A stretch of DNA of 64,000 nt from Loktanella gaetbuli. Lineage in GTDB: Bacteria > Pseudomonadota > Alphaproteobacteria > Rhodobacterales > Rhodobacteraceae. The stretch's first letter is position 1. Every line of letters begins with the position of its first letter. Shown here piece after piece: positions 33,906 to 41,966 of the stretch. Made by a program: the position numbers and the translations under genes. The stretch spans positions 172,645 to 236,644 of the forward strand of contig NZ_JAJATZ010000005.1 of assembly GCF_020531945.1 (NCBI RefSeq), written 5' to 3'. A model generated the notes under the pieces. The model saw only the letters and a program-made list of their open reading frames with translations, was not told the origin of the DNA and searched no databases.

Positions 33906-34043
33906 AATTCCCCGGAAGCTGTGCCTTCCGGTCCCCGGTTAACGGGGATCGCCCTCCGTCAGCGCGTTGCGCCCACGGGGGCGCTACCGCATTGAGCGTT
34001 CGTCCCCATATGGGTGGCAACGCAACCGACGACAGGACGAGCC
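33906..34043 (+). promoter_or_regulatory. Structured 5' leader of ffh
   Basis: Three hairpins can be drawn: CCGGAAG/CTTCCGG (33912-33918 with 33925-33931), CCCCG/CGGGG (33933-33937 with 33943-33947) and GCGCCC/GGGCGC (33969-33974 with 33979-33984). None is followed by a T tract, so they look like leader structure, not a terminator. I cannot assign it to a catalogued RNA family without a covariance search. Confidence 0.4.
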
Positions 34044-35531
34044 ATGTTCGAGAACCTCTCTGACCGCCTATCAAGCGTCTTTGACCGCCTGACGAAACAG
34101 GGTGCCCTGTCCGCGGACGACGTCAAGACCGCCATGCGCGAGGTGCGTGTTGCCCTGCTCGAGGCCGATGTGTCGCTGCCCGTCGTGCGCGATTTCGTCA
34201 AGGCGGTCGAGGCCAAGGCGACCGGTCAGGCCGTGACCAAGTCGATCACGCCGGGCCAGCAAGTCATCAAGATCGTCCACGACGAATTGCAGCACGTCCT
34301 GACCGGCGACGAAGATCCCGGCAAGCTCAAGATCGACAACCCGCCAGCACCCATTCTGATGGTCGGCCTGCAGGGTTCGGGCAAGACGACGACGACGGCG
34401 AAACTGGCAAAACGGCTCAAGGATCGTGAGGGCAAGAAGGTCCTGATGGCCTCGCTCGACACCAACCGCCCTGCGGCCATGGAACAGCTTGCGATCCTCG
34501 GCACGCAAATCGGCGTGGATACCCTGCCCATCGTCAAGGGCGAGACGCCCGTGCAGATCGCCAAGCGCGCGAAAACGCAGGCCAGCCTTGGCGGGTATGA
34601 CGTGTTCATGCTGGATACCGCGGGTCGTCTGCACATCGACGCCGAATTGATCGCGCAGGCCGCCGAGGTGCGTGACGTCGCCAACCCACGCGAAACGCTG
34701 CTGGTGGTTGACGGCCTGACAGGTCAGGACGCAGTCAACGTCGCCCAGGAATTCGACGACAAGATCGGCGTGACCGGTGTGGTCCTGACCCGGATGGACG
34801 GCGACGGGCGCGGCGGTGCGGCCCTGTCGATGCGTGCCATCACCGGCAAGCCCATTCGCTTTGTCGGTCTGGGCGAAAAGATGGACGCCATCGAGACCTT
34901 CGAGCCACAGCGCATCGCGGGCCGTATCCTGGGCATGGGCGACATCGTGGCCCTGGTCGAAAAGGCGCAGGAAACGCTGGAGGCCGAACAGGCCGAACGC
35001 ATGATGAAGCGGTTCCAGAAGGGCCGTTTCAACATGAACGACCTGAAAATGCAGCTCGACCAGATGCTGAAAATGGGCGGCATGGAAGGCATGATGGGCA
35101 TGATGCCCGGCATGAACAAGATGAAGGGCCAGATGGACAAGGCCGGGATCGACGACAGTATCCTGCGCCGCCAGATCGCCCTGATCAACTCCATGACCAA
35201 GGCCGAGCGCGCCAACCCCGACCTGCTGGCTGCCAGCCGTAAAAAGCGGATCGCCAAGGGTGCGGGTCTGGAAGTGTCGGAACTGAACAAGCTGGTCAAA
35301 CAGCACCGCCAGATGGCCGACATGATGAAGAAAATGGGCAAGGGCGGGATGCTCAAACAGGCGATGAAGCAGATGATGGGCAAGGGTGGCATGCCGGACA
35401 TGAACGACCCTGCCGCCATGCAAGAGGCCGCCAAGGCCATGCAAGGCCGCATGCCCGGCGGTGGCCTGCCCGGACTGGGCGGTGGTGCCGCCCTACCCCC
35501 CGGTCTGTCCGGTTTCGGCAAAAAGAAATAA
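34044..35531 (+). CDS. ffh: Signal recognition particle protein Ffh
   Basis: 495 residues from ATG 34044 (AGGACGAG upstream). The N domain starts FENLSDRLSSVFDRLTKQG. The G domain has GLQGSGKT (108-115), LDTAGRLH, RMDGDGRGGAAL and GLGEKMD. A methionine-rich M domain (about 310-480) binds 4.5S RNA and signal sequences. It targets membrane proteins co-translationally to FtsY and SecYEG. It heads an operon of three acetyltransferases, chorismate mutase and rpsP, the first of which starts 3 nt after the ffh stop. No 4.5S RNA gene was seen nearby. Confidence 0.98.
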   Translation: MFENLSDRLSSVFDRLTKQGALSADDVKTAMREVRVALLEADVSLPVVRDFVKAVEAKATGQAVTKSITPGQQVIKIVHDELQHVLTGDEDPGKLKIDNPPAPILMVGLQGSGKTTTTAKLAKRLKDREGKKVLMASLDTNRPAAMEQLAILGTQIGVDTLPIVKGETPVQIAKRAKTQASLGGYDVFMLDTAGRLHIDAELIAQAAEVRDVANPRETLLVVDGLTGQDAVNVAQEFDDKIGVTGVVLTRMDGDGRGGAALSMRAITGKPIRFVGLGEKMDAIETFEPQRIAGRILGMGDIVALVEKAQETLEAEQAERMMKRFQKGRFNMNDLKMQLDQMLKMGGMEGMMGMMPGMNKMKGQMDKAGIDDSILRRQIALINSMTKAERANPDLLAASRKKRIAKGAGLEVSELNKLVKQHRQMADMMKKMGKGGMLKQAMKQMMGKGGMPDMNDPAAMQEAAKAMQGRMPGGGLPGLGGGAALPPGLSGFGKKK

Positions 35532-35534
35532 GCG

Positions 35535-36116
35535 ATGAAGTCGGATCGTTCCCTGCACAGCCGCGTGCTGACCTCTGCCCCGGTGTTGACCACCGGGCGG
35601 TTGTTGCTGCGCGGCCCGCAGGACAGCGACCTGGACGCGTTGACCGACATGGTGACGCAATCGGACCGCATGAAACATGTCGGCGGCAAGGGCACCAGCA
35701 CCGAAGCCTGGCGCGCATTCATTTCGGGGATCGGCCACTGGCAGATGCGGGATTTCGGGTTCTTTACGATCACCGACCGTAACACCGGCGAAACCTTTGG
35801 CCGATGCGGACTGCTGCGGCACGTCGGCTGGCCTGAAACCGAACTGGCCTACCACCTGTTTGACGGCGCCGAGGGGCGCGGCATCGCCTATGAGGCCTGC
35901 GTTGCCGTGCGCCGCTGGGCGGGCGAGAGCCTTGGCCTTGGGCCGCTGGCGTCGTTCATCGCCCCTGCCAATGCCCGCAGCCGTGCACTGGCCAAACGCC
36001 TGGGCGCGGTTGAGGAAGGGCTGCACGTCATCGACGGCGACCAGGCACTGGTGCACCGGCACCTGGCGCATGACGCGCCCTTGGCCCGCGCGCAATGGCT
36101 GGAGGTCTCGCAATGA
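35535..36116 (+). CDS. GNAT-family acetyltransferase, paralogue 1
   Basis: 193 residues. The N-terminal LTTGRLLLRGPQDSDLDAL and the later blocks ELAYHLFDGAEGRGIAYEA (acetyl-CoA loop G-R-G-I-A) and FIAPANARSRALAKRLGA are typical of the RimJ/RimL-like GNAT branch. It probably acetylates an N-terminal or small-molecule amine. It starts 3 nt after ffh and overlaps the next GNAT gene by ATGA. It shares GHWQ and the end block with the two following genes, so the three look like tandem duplicates. Confidence 0.85.
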   Translation: MKSDRSLHSRVLTSAPVLTTGRLLLRGPQDSDLDALTDMVTQSDRMKHVGGKGTSTEAWRAFISGIGHWQMRDFGFFTITDRNTGETFGRCGLLRHVGWPETELAYHLFDGAEGRGIAYEACVAVRRWAGESLGLGPLASFIAPANARSRALAKRLGAVEEGLHVIDGDQALVHRHLAHDAPLARAQWLEVSQ

Positions 36117-36628
36117 ACCACAGCCTGCAAACTGCCCGCCTGATCCTGCGTCAGCCTCATGCATCGGACTGGCCCGCGTTCCGCGAATTCATGGCGTCGG
36201 ACCGTGGCGCGCTGTTCGGCCACACGACCGAAGGGACCGCCTGGCGCAGCTTTGCCGCCGAACTGGGCCACTGGCAGATTTTCGGTTTCGGCATGTGGGC
36301 CGTCACGCAGCGCGGATCGGACGCCATCGTGGCACTGATCGGCCCATGGTGCCCGCCAGACTGGCCGGAAAACGAAATCGGCTGGATGGTGCTGGACCCC
36401 GCGATCGAGGGCACCGGCATCGCCCACGAGGCGGCCAAGGCATCGCTGATGCACGCCTTTACAGCCCTCGGCTGGACCACCGCCGTCAGCTATATCGCGC
36501 CCGACAATACCCGGTCTGCCGCATTGGCCGCCCGGTTGGGGGCCGCACCCGACCATGCCGCGACCCCGCCCGCCAGCTACGCAGGCCAGGTGGTCTGGCG
36601 TCACCCCCTGCCAAAGGACCTGTCATGA
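36113..36628 (+). CDS. GNAT-family acetyltransferase, paralogue 2
   Basis: 171 residues from ATG 36113 (GGAGG at 36100-36104), overlapping the previous gene by 4 nt. TARLILRQPHASDWPAFREF, EIGWMVLDPAIEGTGIAHEA and SYIAPDNTRSAALAARLGA parallel paralogue 1. In the acetyl-CoA loop, EGTGIA replaces EGRGIA. Substrate unknown. Its stop overlaps the next ATG (36625) by ATGA, so all three are translated as a unit. Confidence 0.85.
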   Translation: MNHSLQTARLILRQPHASDWPAFREFMASDRGALFGHTTEGTAWRSFAAELGHWQIFGFGMWAVTQRGSDAIVALIGPWCPPDWPENEIGWMVLDPAIEGTGIAHEAAKASLMHAFTALGWTTAVSYIAPDNTRSAALAARLGAAPDHAATPPASYAGQVVWRHPLPKDLS

Positions 36629-37194
36629 CGATACATCCCTGGGAACAGCCCCCCGCCGGGCAGGCCGCCGTGGCGGTCGACCGCATCGCGCAGGCCCTGC
36701 CGCGCATCGCAACGGACCGCACCATCATGCGCGGCCCCTACATGGAAGATTTCGATGTCTTTGCGGATCTGGTGACGTCGGACCGCGGGCGCTATGTGTC
36801 TGGTCCGCTGACGCGCGAGGGTGCCTGGGACGACTTCATCCAGTTGACCGCCAGCTGGATCCTGCGCGGCGCTGGTCTGTGGACGGTCGAACATCAGGAC
36901 GACAAACGCGTGCTGGGGTTCGTGCTGCTGGGACATGAAACCCGCGACCCCGAACCCGAACTCGGGTTCCTGTTCACCCAAGAGGCCGAGGGCGAAGGAT
37001 ACGCTTTCGAAGCTGCCGAAAAGGCACGCAACAATGCGTGGAACGCCCTCAGCTTTGACACGCTGGTCAGCTACATCGACCCCGAAAACGACCGTGCGAT
37101 CGCGCTGGCGAAACGTCTGGGTGCGATCAAGGACGACGGCATGCACGACGGCTGCGAAATCTGGCGTCACCCGCGACCGGAGTATGACCTGTGA
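36625..37194 (+). CDS. GNAT-family acetyltransferase, paralogue 3
   Basis: 189 residues from ATG 36625. It keeps TDRTIMRGPYMEDFDVFADL, EPELGFLFTQEAEGEGYAFEA and SYIDPENDRAIALAKRLGA, the same three blocks as its neighbours; the loop has changed to EGEGYAFEA. A longer in-frame start upstream overlaps both preceding genes and is not credible. The stop overlaps the GTG start of the chorismate mutase gene. Confidence 0.83.
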   Translation: MTIHPWEQPPAGQAAVAVDRIAQALPRIATDRTIMRGPYMEDFDVFADLVTSDRGRYVSGPLTREGAWDDFIQLTASWILRGAGLWTVEHQDDKRVLGFVLLGHETRDPEPELGFLFTQEAEGEGYAFEAAEKARNNAWNALSFDTLVSYIDPENDRAIALAKRLGAIKDDGMHDGCEIWRHPRPEYDL

Positions 37195-37490
37195 CCGATG
37201 ATCCCGTCATCCGTGCCGCAGAGGTGCTGAAGGAGCACCGCGCCAGCATCGACCGGTTGGATGCGATCCTTGTCTATACCCTGGGCGAACGGTTCAAGCA
37301 CACGCAGGCTGTCGGCGCGCTGAAGGCCGCGCACGACCTGCCGCCGTCAGACCCAACGCGCGAGGCGACACAGATCGCCCGCCTCACCGATCTTGCGAAG
37401 CGGGCCGATCTGGACCCGGAATTCGCCAAGAAATTCCTGAATTTCATCATTCAGGAAGTCATCCACCATCACGAACAACACAAATCCTGA
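37191..37490 (+). CDS. Chorismate mutase, AroQ type II
   Basis: 99 residues starting with GTG at 37191, inside the overlapping GTGA. The all-helical AroQ fold is recognised from EHRASIDRLDAILVYTLGERF, KHTQAVGALKAAHDLPPSDP, TREATQIARLTDLAKRADLD and KKFLNFIIQEVI. It converts chorismate to prephenate for phenylalanine and tyrosine synthesis. A stand-alone domain between ffh and rpsP is a roseobacter-type arrangement. 41 nt separate it from rpsP. Confidence 0.9.
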   Translation: MTDDPVIRAAEVLKEHRASIDRLDAILVYTLGERFKHTQAVGALKAAHDLPPSDPTREATQIARLTDLAKRADLDPEFAKKFLNFIIQEVIHHHEQHKS

Positions 37491-37531
37491 CGGGCCTCCC
37501 CCGTCATCAATACCCAAGAAGGAAAAACATC

Positions 37532-37933
37532 ATGGCTATGAAAATTCGTCTCGCTCGCGGCGGTTCCAAAAAGCGCCCCTACTATTCCATCGTTGCTGCC
37601 GACAGCCGCATGCCGCGCGACGGCCGTTTCAAGGAAAAGCTGGGCACCTACCAGCCGATGCTGTCCAAGGACGACGAGAACCGCGTCAAGATGGACATGG
37701 AGCGCGTGACCTACTGGCTGGGTCAGGGCGCAGAGCCCACCGACCGCGTGGCCCGCATGCTGGAGGCCGCTGGCCACCTGCCCAAGAAGGACCGCCAGAA
37801 CCTGAAAAAGGGTGAGCCGGGCAAAGCCGCCAAGGCACGCGCCGAAGAAAAGGCCGCCAAGCAGGCCGCCATCGACGAGGCAGCAAACGCCCCCGCCGAG
37901 GCCCCCGCAGAAGAGGCCGCAGCAGAGGAGTAA
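37532..37933 (+). CDS. rpsP: 30S ribosomal protein S16
   Basis: 133 residues. The conserved KIRLARGGSKKRPYYSIVAA, RMPRDGRFKEKLGTYQP and YWLGQGAEPTDRVARML define S16. It has the long alanine/lysine/glutamate-rich C-terminal tail common in alphaproteobacteria. It binds 16S rRNA early in 30S assembly. AAGGA lies 7-10 nt before the ATG. A strong terminator follows. Confidence 0.97.
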   Translation: MAMKIRLARGGSKKRPYYSIVAADSRMPRDGRFKEKLGTYQPMLSKDDENRVKMDMERVTYWLGQGAEPTDRVARMLEAAGHLPKKDRQNLKKGEPGKAAKARAEEKAAKQAAIDEAANAPAEAPAEEAAAEE

Positions 37934-37955
37934 ATCCGACGCCGCGTGACCGATT

Positions 37956-37990
37956 GGCCCGTCTGTGCAACCGCACGGGCGGGCCTTTTT
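37956..37990 (+). terminator. Intrinsic terminator between rpsP and rimM
   Basis: A 13-bp stem with two G-U pairs (37956-37968 with 37973-37985), AACC loop and a run of T to 37990. It separates the ffh-rpsP transcript from rimM, possibly as partial read-through, since rimM and rpsP are normally co-transcribed. Confidence 0.88.
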
Positions 37991-38063
37991 CGTATCACGC
38001 CCCTATTCCGCCCGCGCCACGGTCGCGCTACACTCGGTCCCGAACAAAATTCAGGGGCGTTGC

Positions 38064-38573
38064 ATGACCGAGACCGTAATCGTGGGCCGAATCGGCGGAT
38101 CATTCGGCGTCAAGGGCGAGGTCCGGATCAAATCGTTCTGCGCCGATCCCCAAGCCATCGCGGATTATACGCCGTTGACGACCGAGGACGGGCGCAGCTT
38201 TGCCCAGATGGTGTTGACGGGACAGACCAATGGCGGTTTCACCGCCCGGCTCGATGGCGTCATCACCAAGGAAGACGCCGACGCGCTGCGCAACGTCGAT
38301 CTCTATGCGCCGCGCGACGTGCTGCCGGCCCTGCCGGACGACGAATACTATTACACGGATCTGATCGGATTGACCGTGGTCGATACCGGCGGCGTGACAT
38401 TGGGCACGGTCGCGCGGGTCGTGGATCATGGTGCTGGTGATCTGCTGGATGTGACGGTGGCCGGGCAATCCGACACCGTGCTGATCCCTTTCACCCGCGC
38501 GGCGGTTCCCACGGTCGATCTGACCAGCCGTCGCATCGTGGCCGATCCACCCGAGGGTCTGTTCCCCACATGA
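38064..38573 (+). CDS. rimM: Ribosome maturation factor RimM
   Basis: 169 residues from ATG 38064. The N-terminal barrel has VIVGRIGGSFGVKGEVRIKS and the C-terminal PRC domain has DEYYYTDLIGLTVVDTGG and LIPFTRAAVPTVDL. It assists 30S head maturation and binds S19. Its stop overlaps the next gene (ATGA at 38570), a sulfotransferase-like gene, instead of trmD, which lies about 1.9 kb downstream. Confidence 0.95.
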   Translation: MTETVIVGRIGGSFGVKGEVRIKSFCADPQAIADYTPLTTEDGRSFAQMVLTGQTNGGFTARLDGVITKEDADALRNVDLYAPRDVLPALPDDEYYYTDLIGLTVVDTGGVTLGTVARVVDHGAGDLLDVTVAGQSDTVLIPFTRAAVPTVDLTSRRIVADPPEGLFPT

Positions 38574-39373
38574 GGCAGATTTTCATCCATCCGGGGTTTC
38601 ACAAGACGGGAACCAGCTCGATCCAGCATTTCCTGTGGTACAACCGCGAAACGCTGGACCCGTTCGGCGCACCGGTGATGCTGCGACACATGAAACCGCT
38701 GCTGCAGGTCATCGGACGGTTTTCGCGCACGCTGAACCCGCTGGATCTGATGGATTACGTGGCCCGGATGGACGATGCATTCGCCGTGGCGGCCCCTCGC
38801 AGCGACCAGAACATCATCATGTCCTGCGAGGGTTTGCTGGGCAACCTTCCCGGCGGGCCGGGGGTCGATTCCTACGCACCGTCGGTCACGCTGGCTGCCT
38901 ATCTGACCGGCTATCTCTCGGAACGGTTCCCCGATGTGCGGCAACGTATGATCCTGACAACGCGCGATGCCGATGGCTGGCTGTTCAGCACCTACCGGCA
39001 TCATCTGCGGGGGCACAGGTTGAAACTGGATTTCAAGGAATTCGCGGCCCTGCACGCAGGCACCGCCGATCTGGCGAAAACCGTGGCAGAGGTGGCAGAG
39101 GTGATCGCCCCCGTGCCAGTCGACACGCTGCCGATGACCGACCTGCAGGCGCATCCCTTGGGGCCCGGTGGTGCGTTGTGCGAACACTTGGGTGTGTCGC
39201 CCAAGATCATGGCGCAGCTTGCCCCCGTGGGAACAGGCAATGCGGGACCGGATACCGCGTTGTGGCAAAAATTCCTGGACCTGAACCGCAGCCCGCTGGC
39301 CGATCGCGCGGTCGCCGCCGAAAAGGAACGCCTTGCGGCAGAGGCCAACCTGGGCGGCTGGCGGTTCGCCTGA
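38570..39373 (+). CDS. Sulfotransferase-like protein, paralogue A
   Basis: 267 residues. The N terminus IFIHPGFHKTGTSSIQHFL carries the PAPS-binding loop HKTGTSS (11-17). The later segment RMILTTRDADGWLFSTYRHH resembles the 3'-phosphate-binding region (R-D-A-D-W instead of the usual R-x-P). It is translationally coupled to rimM by ATGA and precedes a paralogue by 1 nt. A carbohydrate sulfate transfer function is inferred from the loops only. Tandem duplication with the next gene is supported by their matching start (HPGFHKTGTSS). Confidence 0.75.
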   Translation: MRQIFIHPGFHKTGTSSIQHFLWYNRETLDPFGAPVMLRHMKPLLQVIGRFSRTLNPLDLMDYVARMDDAFAVAAPRSDQNIIMSCEGLLGNLPGGPGVDSYAPSVTLAAYLTGYLSERFPDVRQRMILTTRDADGWLFSTYRHHLRGHRLKLDFKEFAALHAGTADLAKTVAEVAEVIAPVPVDTLPMTDLQAHPLGPGGALCEHLGVSPKIMAQLAPVGTGNAGPDTALWQKFLDLNRSPLADRAVAAEKERLAAEANLGGWRFA

Positions 39374-39374
39374 C

Positions 39375-40172
39375 ATGACCCGCGTCATCGTCCACCCCGG
39401 TTTTCACAAGACCGGGACGTCCAGCCTGCAAACCTACCTGACGAAACACCGTGCAGCGCTTTGCCCGTATATGGCGTTCTATGGAAAGGACGACTTCTTG
39501 CAGGCCGGAGCCGCAGCGCGCCTATATGCCCAGCGCCCGTTTCGGTGGCGACTCTGGCTCTTTCGGCGGCGCCTCGACCGGTTCCTGGCCACGATCCCGG
39601 ACGCCCCTGTGGTCGTCCTGAGCCGCGAGACATTCAGCGGGTCCATGCCCGGCCATCGCCGTATGTCAGGCAAGCTCATCACAAGATACCACGACGTGGC
39701 CGTGCCGTTGGGTCACCAGATCAATGCGGCACTGCGTGCCCGGTTCGGCCAGGACGTGCAGATCACTTATTTCTACACCCTGCGTGAACGGGAGGACTGG
39801 ATCAGATCCGTCTATGGCCATCTGCTGCGATCCATTCACCTGACCTGCGATTTCAACGCGTTCCGCGCGCAATTTCCCGATCTGATCGACCCCGCGACCG
39901 AGGCCATGCGGATTACGCAGGATCTGGGCATCGCCGACGTGCATTGCGCCGACCTGCACGATATCGGCCACCGCCGCGCCGGACCCGCCAGCGCGTTGCT
40001 GGACCTCATAGGCGTTCCGGCAGCGGTTCAGGATGCCCTGCCACCCGCCGCCCGTGCGAATGCAGGGCAGGATCTTGAATTGCAAAATACTTTTCTGGCA
40101 CTGAACCGCGCAGGCCTGAGCAAAGCAGCGTTGAAACGACGCAAGGAGGAACTGCGCCGACTGGCCGATTGA
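39375..40172 (+). CDS. Sulfotransferase-like protein, paralogue B
   Basis: 265 residues from ATG 39375, 1 nt after the previous stop. VIVHPGFHKTGTSSLQTYL again provides the HKTGTSS loop (11-17), and ITYFYTLREREDWIRSVYGH is the counterpart of the 3'-phosphate segment. It ends in a basic tail (RRKEELRRLAD). It is closely related to paralogue A at the N terminus but diverges afterwards, so the two may act on different acceptors or as a pair. Confidence 0.75.
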   Translation: MTRVIVHPGFHKTGTSSLQTYLTKHRAALCPYMAFYGKDDFLQAGAAARLYAQRPFRWRLWLFRRRLDRFLATIPDAPVVVLSRETFSGSMPGHRRMSGKLITRYHDVAVPLGHQINAALRARFGQDVQITYFYTLREREDWIRSVYGHLLRSIHLTCDFNAFRAQFPDLIDPATEAMRITQDLGIADVHCADLHDIGHRRAGPASALLDLIGVPAAVQDALPPAARANAGQDLELQNTFLALNRAGLSKAALKRRKEELRRLAD

Positions 40173-40236
40173 CGTGCATGGAACAAAATGTCGCAGCCCC
40201 GGGTTGGATCAATAGTCAAACCAGAAAGGATCTATT

Positions 40237-40398
40237 ATGATCGGTTGGATTATCACTCTACTCGTTATTGCCGCCATCGCGGCGCTGCTCGGCTTTGGCC
40301 GGATCAGCGGCCTTGCCCTCACCGGTGCAAAAGTACTGATCGGCATCGTGCTGATCCTGTTCCTGCTCGTGATCTTTGGCATCGTCGCGATCGCCTAG
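40237..40398 (+). CDS. DUF1328 small membrane protein (YtjA-like)
   Basis: 53 residues: two hydrophobic helices joined by LLGFGRISGLALTGAKVL. The first begins MIGWIITLLVIAAIAALLGF and the second is IGIVLILFLLVIFGIVAIA. This is the DUF1328/YtjA family of unknown role. AGAAAGGA lies 7-14 nt upstream of the ATG. It lies between the sulfotransferase pair and trmD, in the same direction, with a 64-nt gap after paralogue B. Confidence 0.88.
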   Translation: MIGWIITLLVIAAIAALLGFGRISGLALTGAKVLIGIVLILFLLVIFGIVAIA

Positions 40399-40433
40399 TG
40401 CAAGGCGGCCCGCGCCGCGCTATGACGCGGGCC

Positions 40434-41255
40434 ATGACTGACACGCCCCGTTCCGCTGGTCGCAAGACCATCCGCCCCACGCTGCAACCGCGCGACCTGA
40501 TGACCGACCAGCCAGAGCTGGCGGGCGTCTGGACCGCGCAGGTGCTGACCCTGCTGCCAGAGGCTTTCCCCGGTATTCTGGGTGAAAGCCTGATCGGTCG
40601 CGCGCTCAAGGACGATCTGTGGCAGTTGAACGTGACCGACCTGCGCCACTACGGTGAGGGTAAACACCGCAACGTCGATGACACCCCGGCAGGCGGTGGC
40701 GCGGGCATGGTATTGCGCGCAGATATCCTGGACCGGGCGCTGCACGATGTGCGTGCCGGATCGCGCGGGCGCAATCCATTGATCTACCTGACGCCACGCG
40801 GTCGCCCCATGACGCAAGGCTTGATGCAGAAACTGGCCGCCAGTGACGGTGTCACGCTGCTGTGCGGGCGTTTCGAGGGGGTGGACGAGCGCGTGATCGA
40901 GGCGCACGACATGATCGAGGTCAGCCTCGGCGACTTTGTCATGACCGGCGGAGAGATCGCCGCAATGGCCTTGATTGACGCAACGGTCCGTCTTATACCC
41001 CGCGTGCTTGGGAATCAGGCATCCGTGGAAGAAGAATCCTTCTCGCATGGATTGCTCGAACATCCCCAGTACACGAAACCCGCCGTCTGGAACGGTCGCG
41101 CGATACCCGAAGTTCTTCTGTCGGGGCACCACGCGAAGATCACTGACTGGCGACGGGCGCAGGCCGAAAGGCTGACAAAGGAACGCAGACCTGACCTCTG
41201 GCGGGCTTATTGTGCGGTGCATGATAGGGACCCGGACGAAGACACAGAGCTCTGA
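40434..41255 (+). CDS. trmD: tRNA (guanine-37-N1)-methyltransferase
   Basis: 273 residues if started at ATG 40434; an ATG at 40422 is a close alternative. The SPOUT domain has VLTLLPEAFPGILGESLIGR, DDTPAGGGAGMVLRADILD, LLCGRFEGVDERVIEAHD and SLGDFVMTGGEIAAMALIDA, which contain the trefoil-knot SAM site. It methylates G37 of tRNAs to prevent frameshifting. The N-terminal extension of about 30 residues is typical of Rhodobacteraceae. It is followed by rplS, as in most bacteria. Confidence 0.95.
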   Translation: MTDTPRSAGRKTIRPTLQPRDLMTDQPELAGVWTAQVLTLLPEAFPGILGESLIGRALKDDLWQLNVTDLRHYGEGKHRNVDDTPAGGGAGMVLRADILDRALHDVRAGSRGRNPLIYLTPRGRPMTQGLMQKLAASDGVTLLCGRFEGVDERVIEAHDMIEVSLGDFVMTGGEIAAMALIDATVRLIPRVLGNQASVEEESFSHGLLEHPQYTKPAVWNGRAIPEVLLSGHHAKITDWRRAQAERLTKERRPDLWRAYCAVHDRDPDEDTEL

Positions 41256-41305
41256 GGTGGCATAAACGTCGCGGGAAAACCCGTGCTATCATAGGAGCGC
41301 ATGAT

Positions 41306-41683
41306 ATGGATATCATCGCACAGATCGAAGCGGAGCAGGTTGCTGCGCTGGGGAAAACCATCCCCGATTTCAAGGCGGGTGACACCATCCGCGTCGGTTA
41401 CAAAGTGACCGAAGGCACCCGGACCCGGGTTCAGAATTACGAAGGCGTCTGCATCGCCCGCAAGAACGGCCGCGGCATCGCCGGTTCGTTCACGGTCCGC
41501 AAGATTTCCTTTGGCGAGGGCGTGGAACGCGTGTTCCCGCTGCATTCGACAAACATCGACGAGATCACCGTGGTGCGCCGCGGCAAGGTCCGCCGGTCCA
41601 AGCTGTACTATCTGCGCGCCCGTCGCGGTAAGTCCGCGCGTATCGCCGAGATGTCGAACTACAAGCCCCGCAACGACGCATAA
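41306..41683 (+). CDS. rplS: 50S ribosomal protein L19
   Basis: 125 residues; MDIIAQIEAEQVAALGKTIP, GDTIRVGYKVTEGTRTRVQ, GEGVERVFPLHSTNIDEI and KVRRSKLYYLRARRGKSARI are standard L19 blocks. It lies at the 30S/50S interface. It follows trmD at 50 nt. The end carries a short extra tail (NYKPRNDA) typical of the family. Confidence 0.98.
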   Translation: MDIIAQIEAEQVAALGKTIPDFKAGDTIRVGYKVTEGTRTRVQNYEGVCIARKNGRGIAGSFTVRKISFGEGVERVFPLHSTNIDEITVVRRGKVRRSKLYYLRARRGKSARIAEMSNYKPRNDA

Positions 41684-41694
41684 GGACGGACACG

Positions 41695-41916
41695 ATGAAA
41701 AAAGACATCCATCCCGATTACCACACCATCGACGTCAAAATGACCGATGGCACCGTGGTCCAGATGAAATCCACCTGGGGCAAGGAAGGCGACCAGATGT
41801 CGCTGGATATCGACCCCTCCGTGCACCCCGCATGGAACGGCGGCAGCACCCGCCTGATGGACTCGGGCGGCCGCGTGTCCAAGTTCAAGAGCAAATACGC
41901 TGGCCTCGGTTTCTAA
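41695..41916 (+). CDS. rpmE: 50S ribosomal protein L31
   Basis: 73 residues: MKKDIHPDYHTIDVKMTDG, STWGKEGDQMSLDIDPSVHP and SGGRVSKFKSKYAGLGF. It lacks the CxxC zinc ligands of the E. coli-type protein, so it is the zinc-independent (C-minus) form. It is the last gene of the ribosomal run, followed by a terminator. Confidence 0.96.
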   Translation: MKKDIHPDYHTIDVKMTDGTVVQMKSTWGKEGDQMSLDIDPSVHPAWNGGSTRLMDSGGRVSKFKSKYAGLGF

Positions 41917-41940
41917 GCCTGACGCCTGTGACAGACGACA

Positions 41941-41966
41941 AACGCCGCCCCTCGGGGCGGCGTTTT
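41941..41966 (+). terminator. Intrinsic terminator after rpmE
   Basis: 10-bp GC-rich stem (41941-41950 with 41955-41964) and CTCG loop followed by TTTT-like end to 41966, 24 nt after the stop. Confidence 0.88.

Noticed and set aside
33875..34043. Possible 4.5S RNA gene next to ffh
   Set aside because: The conserved SRP RNA loop sequences are not present; the hairpins look like an mRNA leader.
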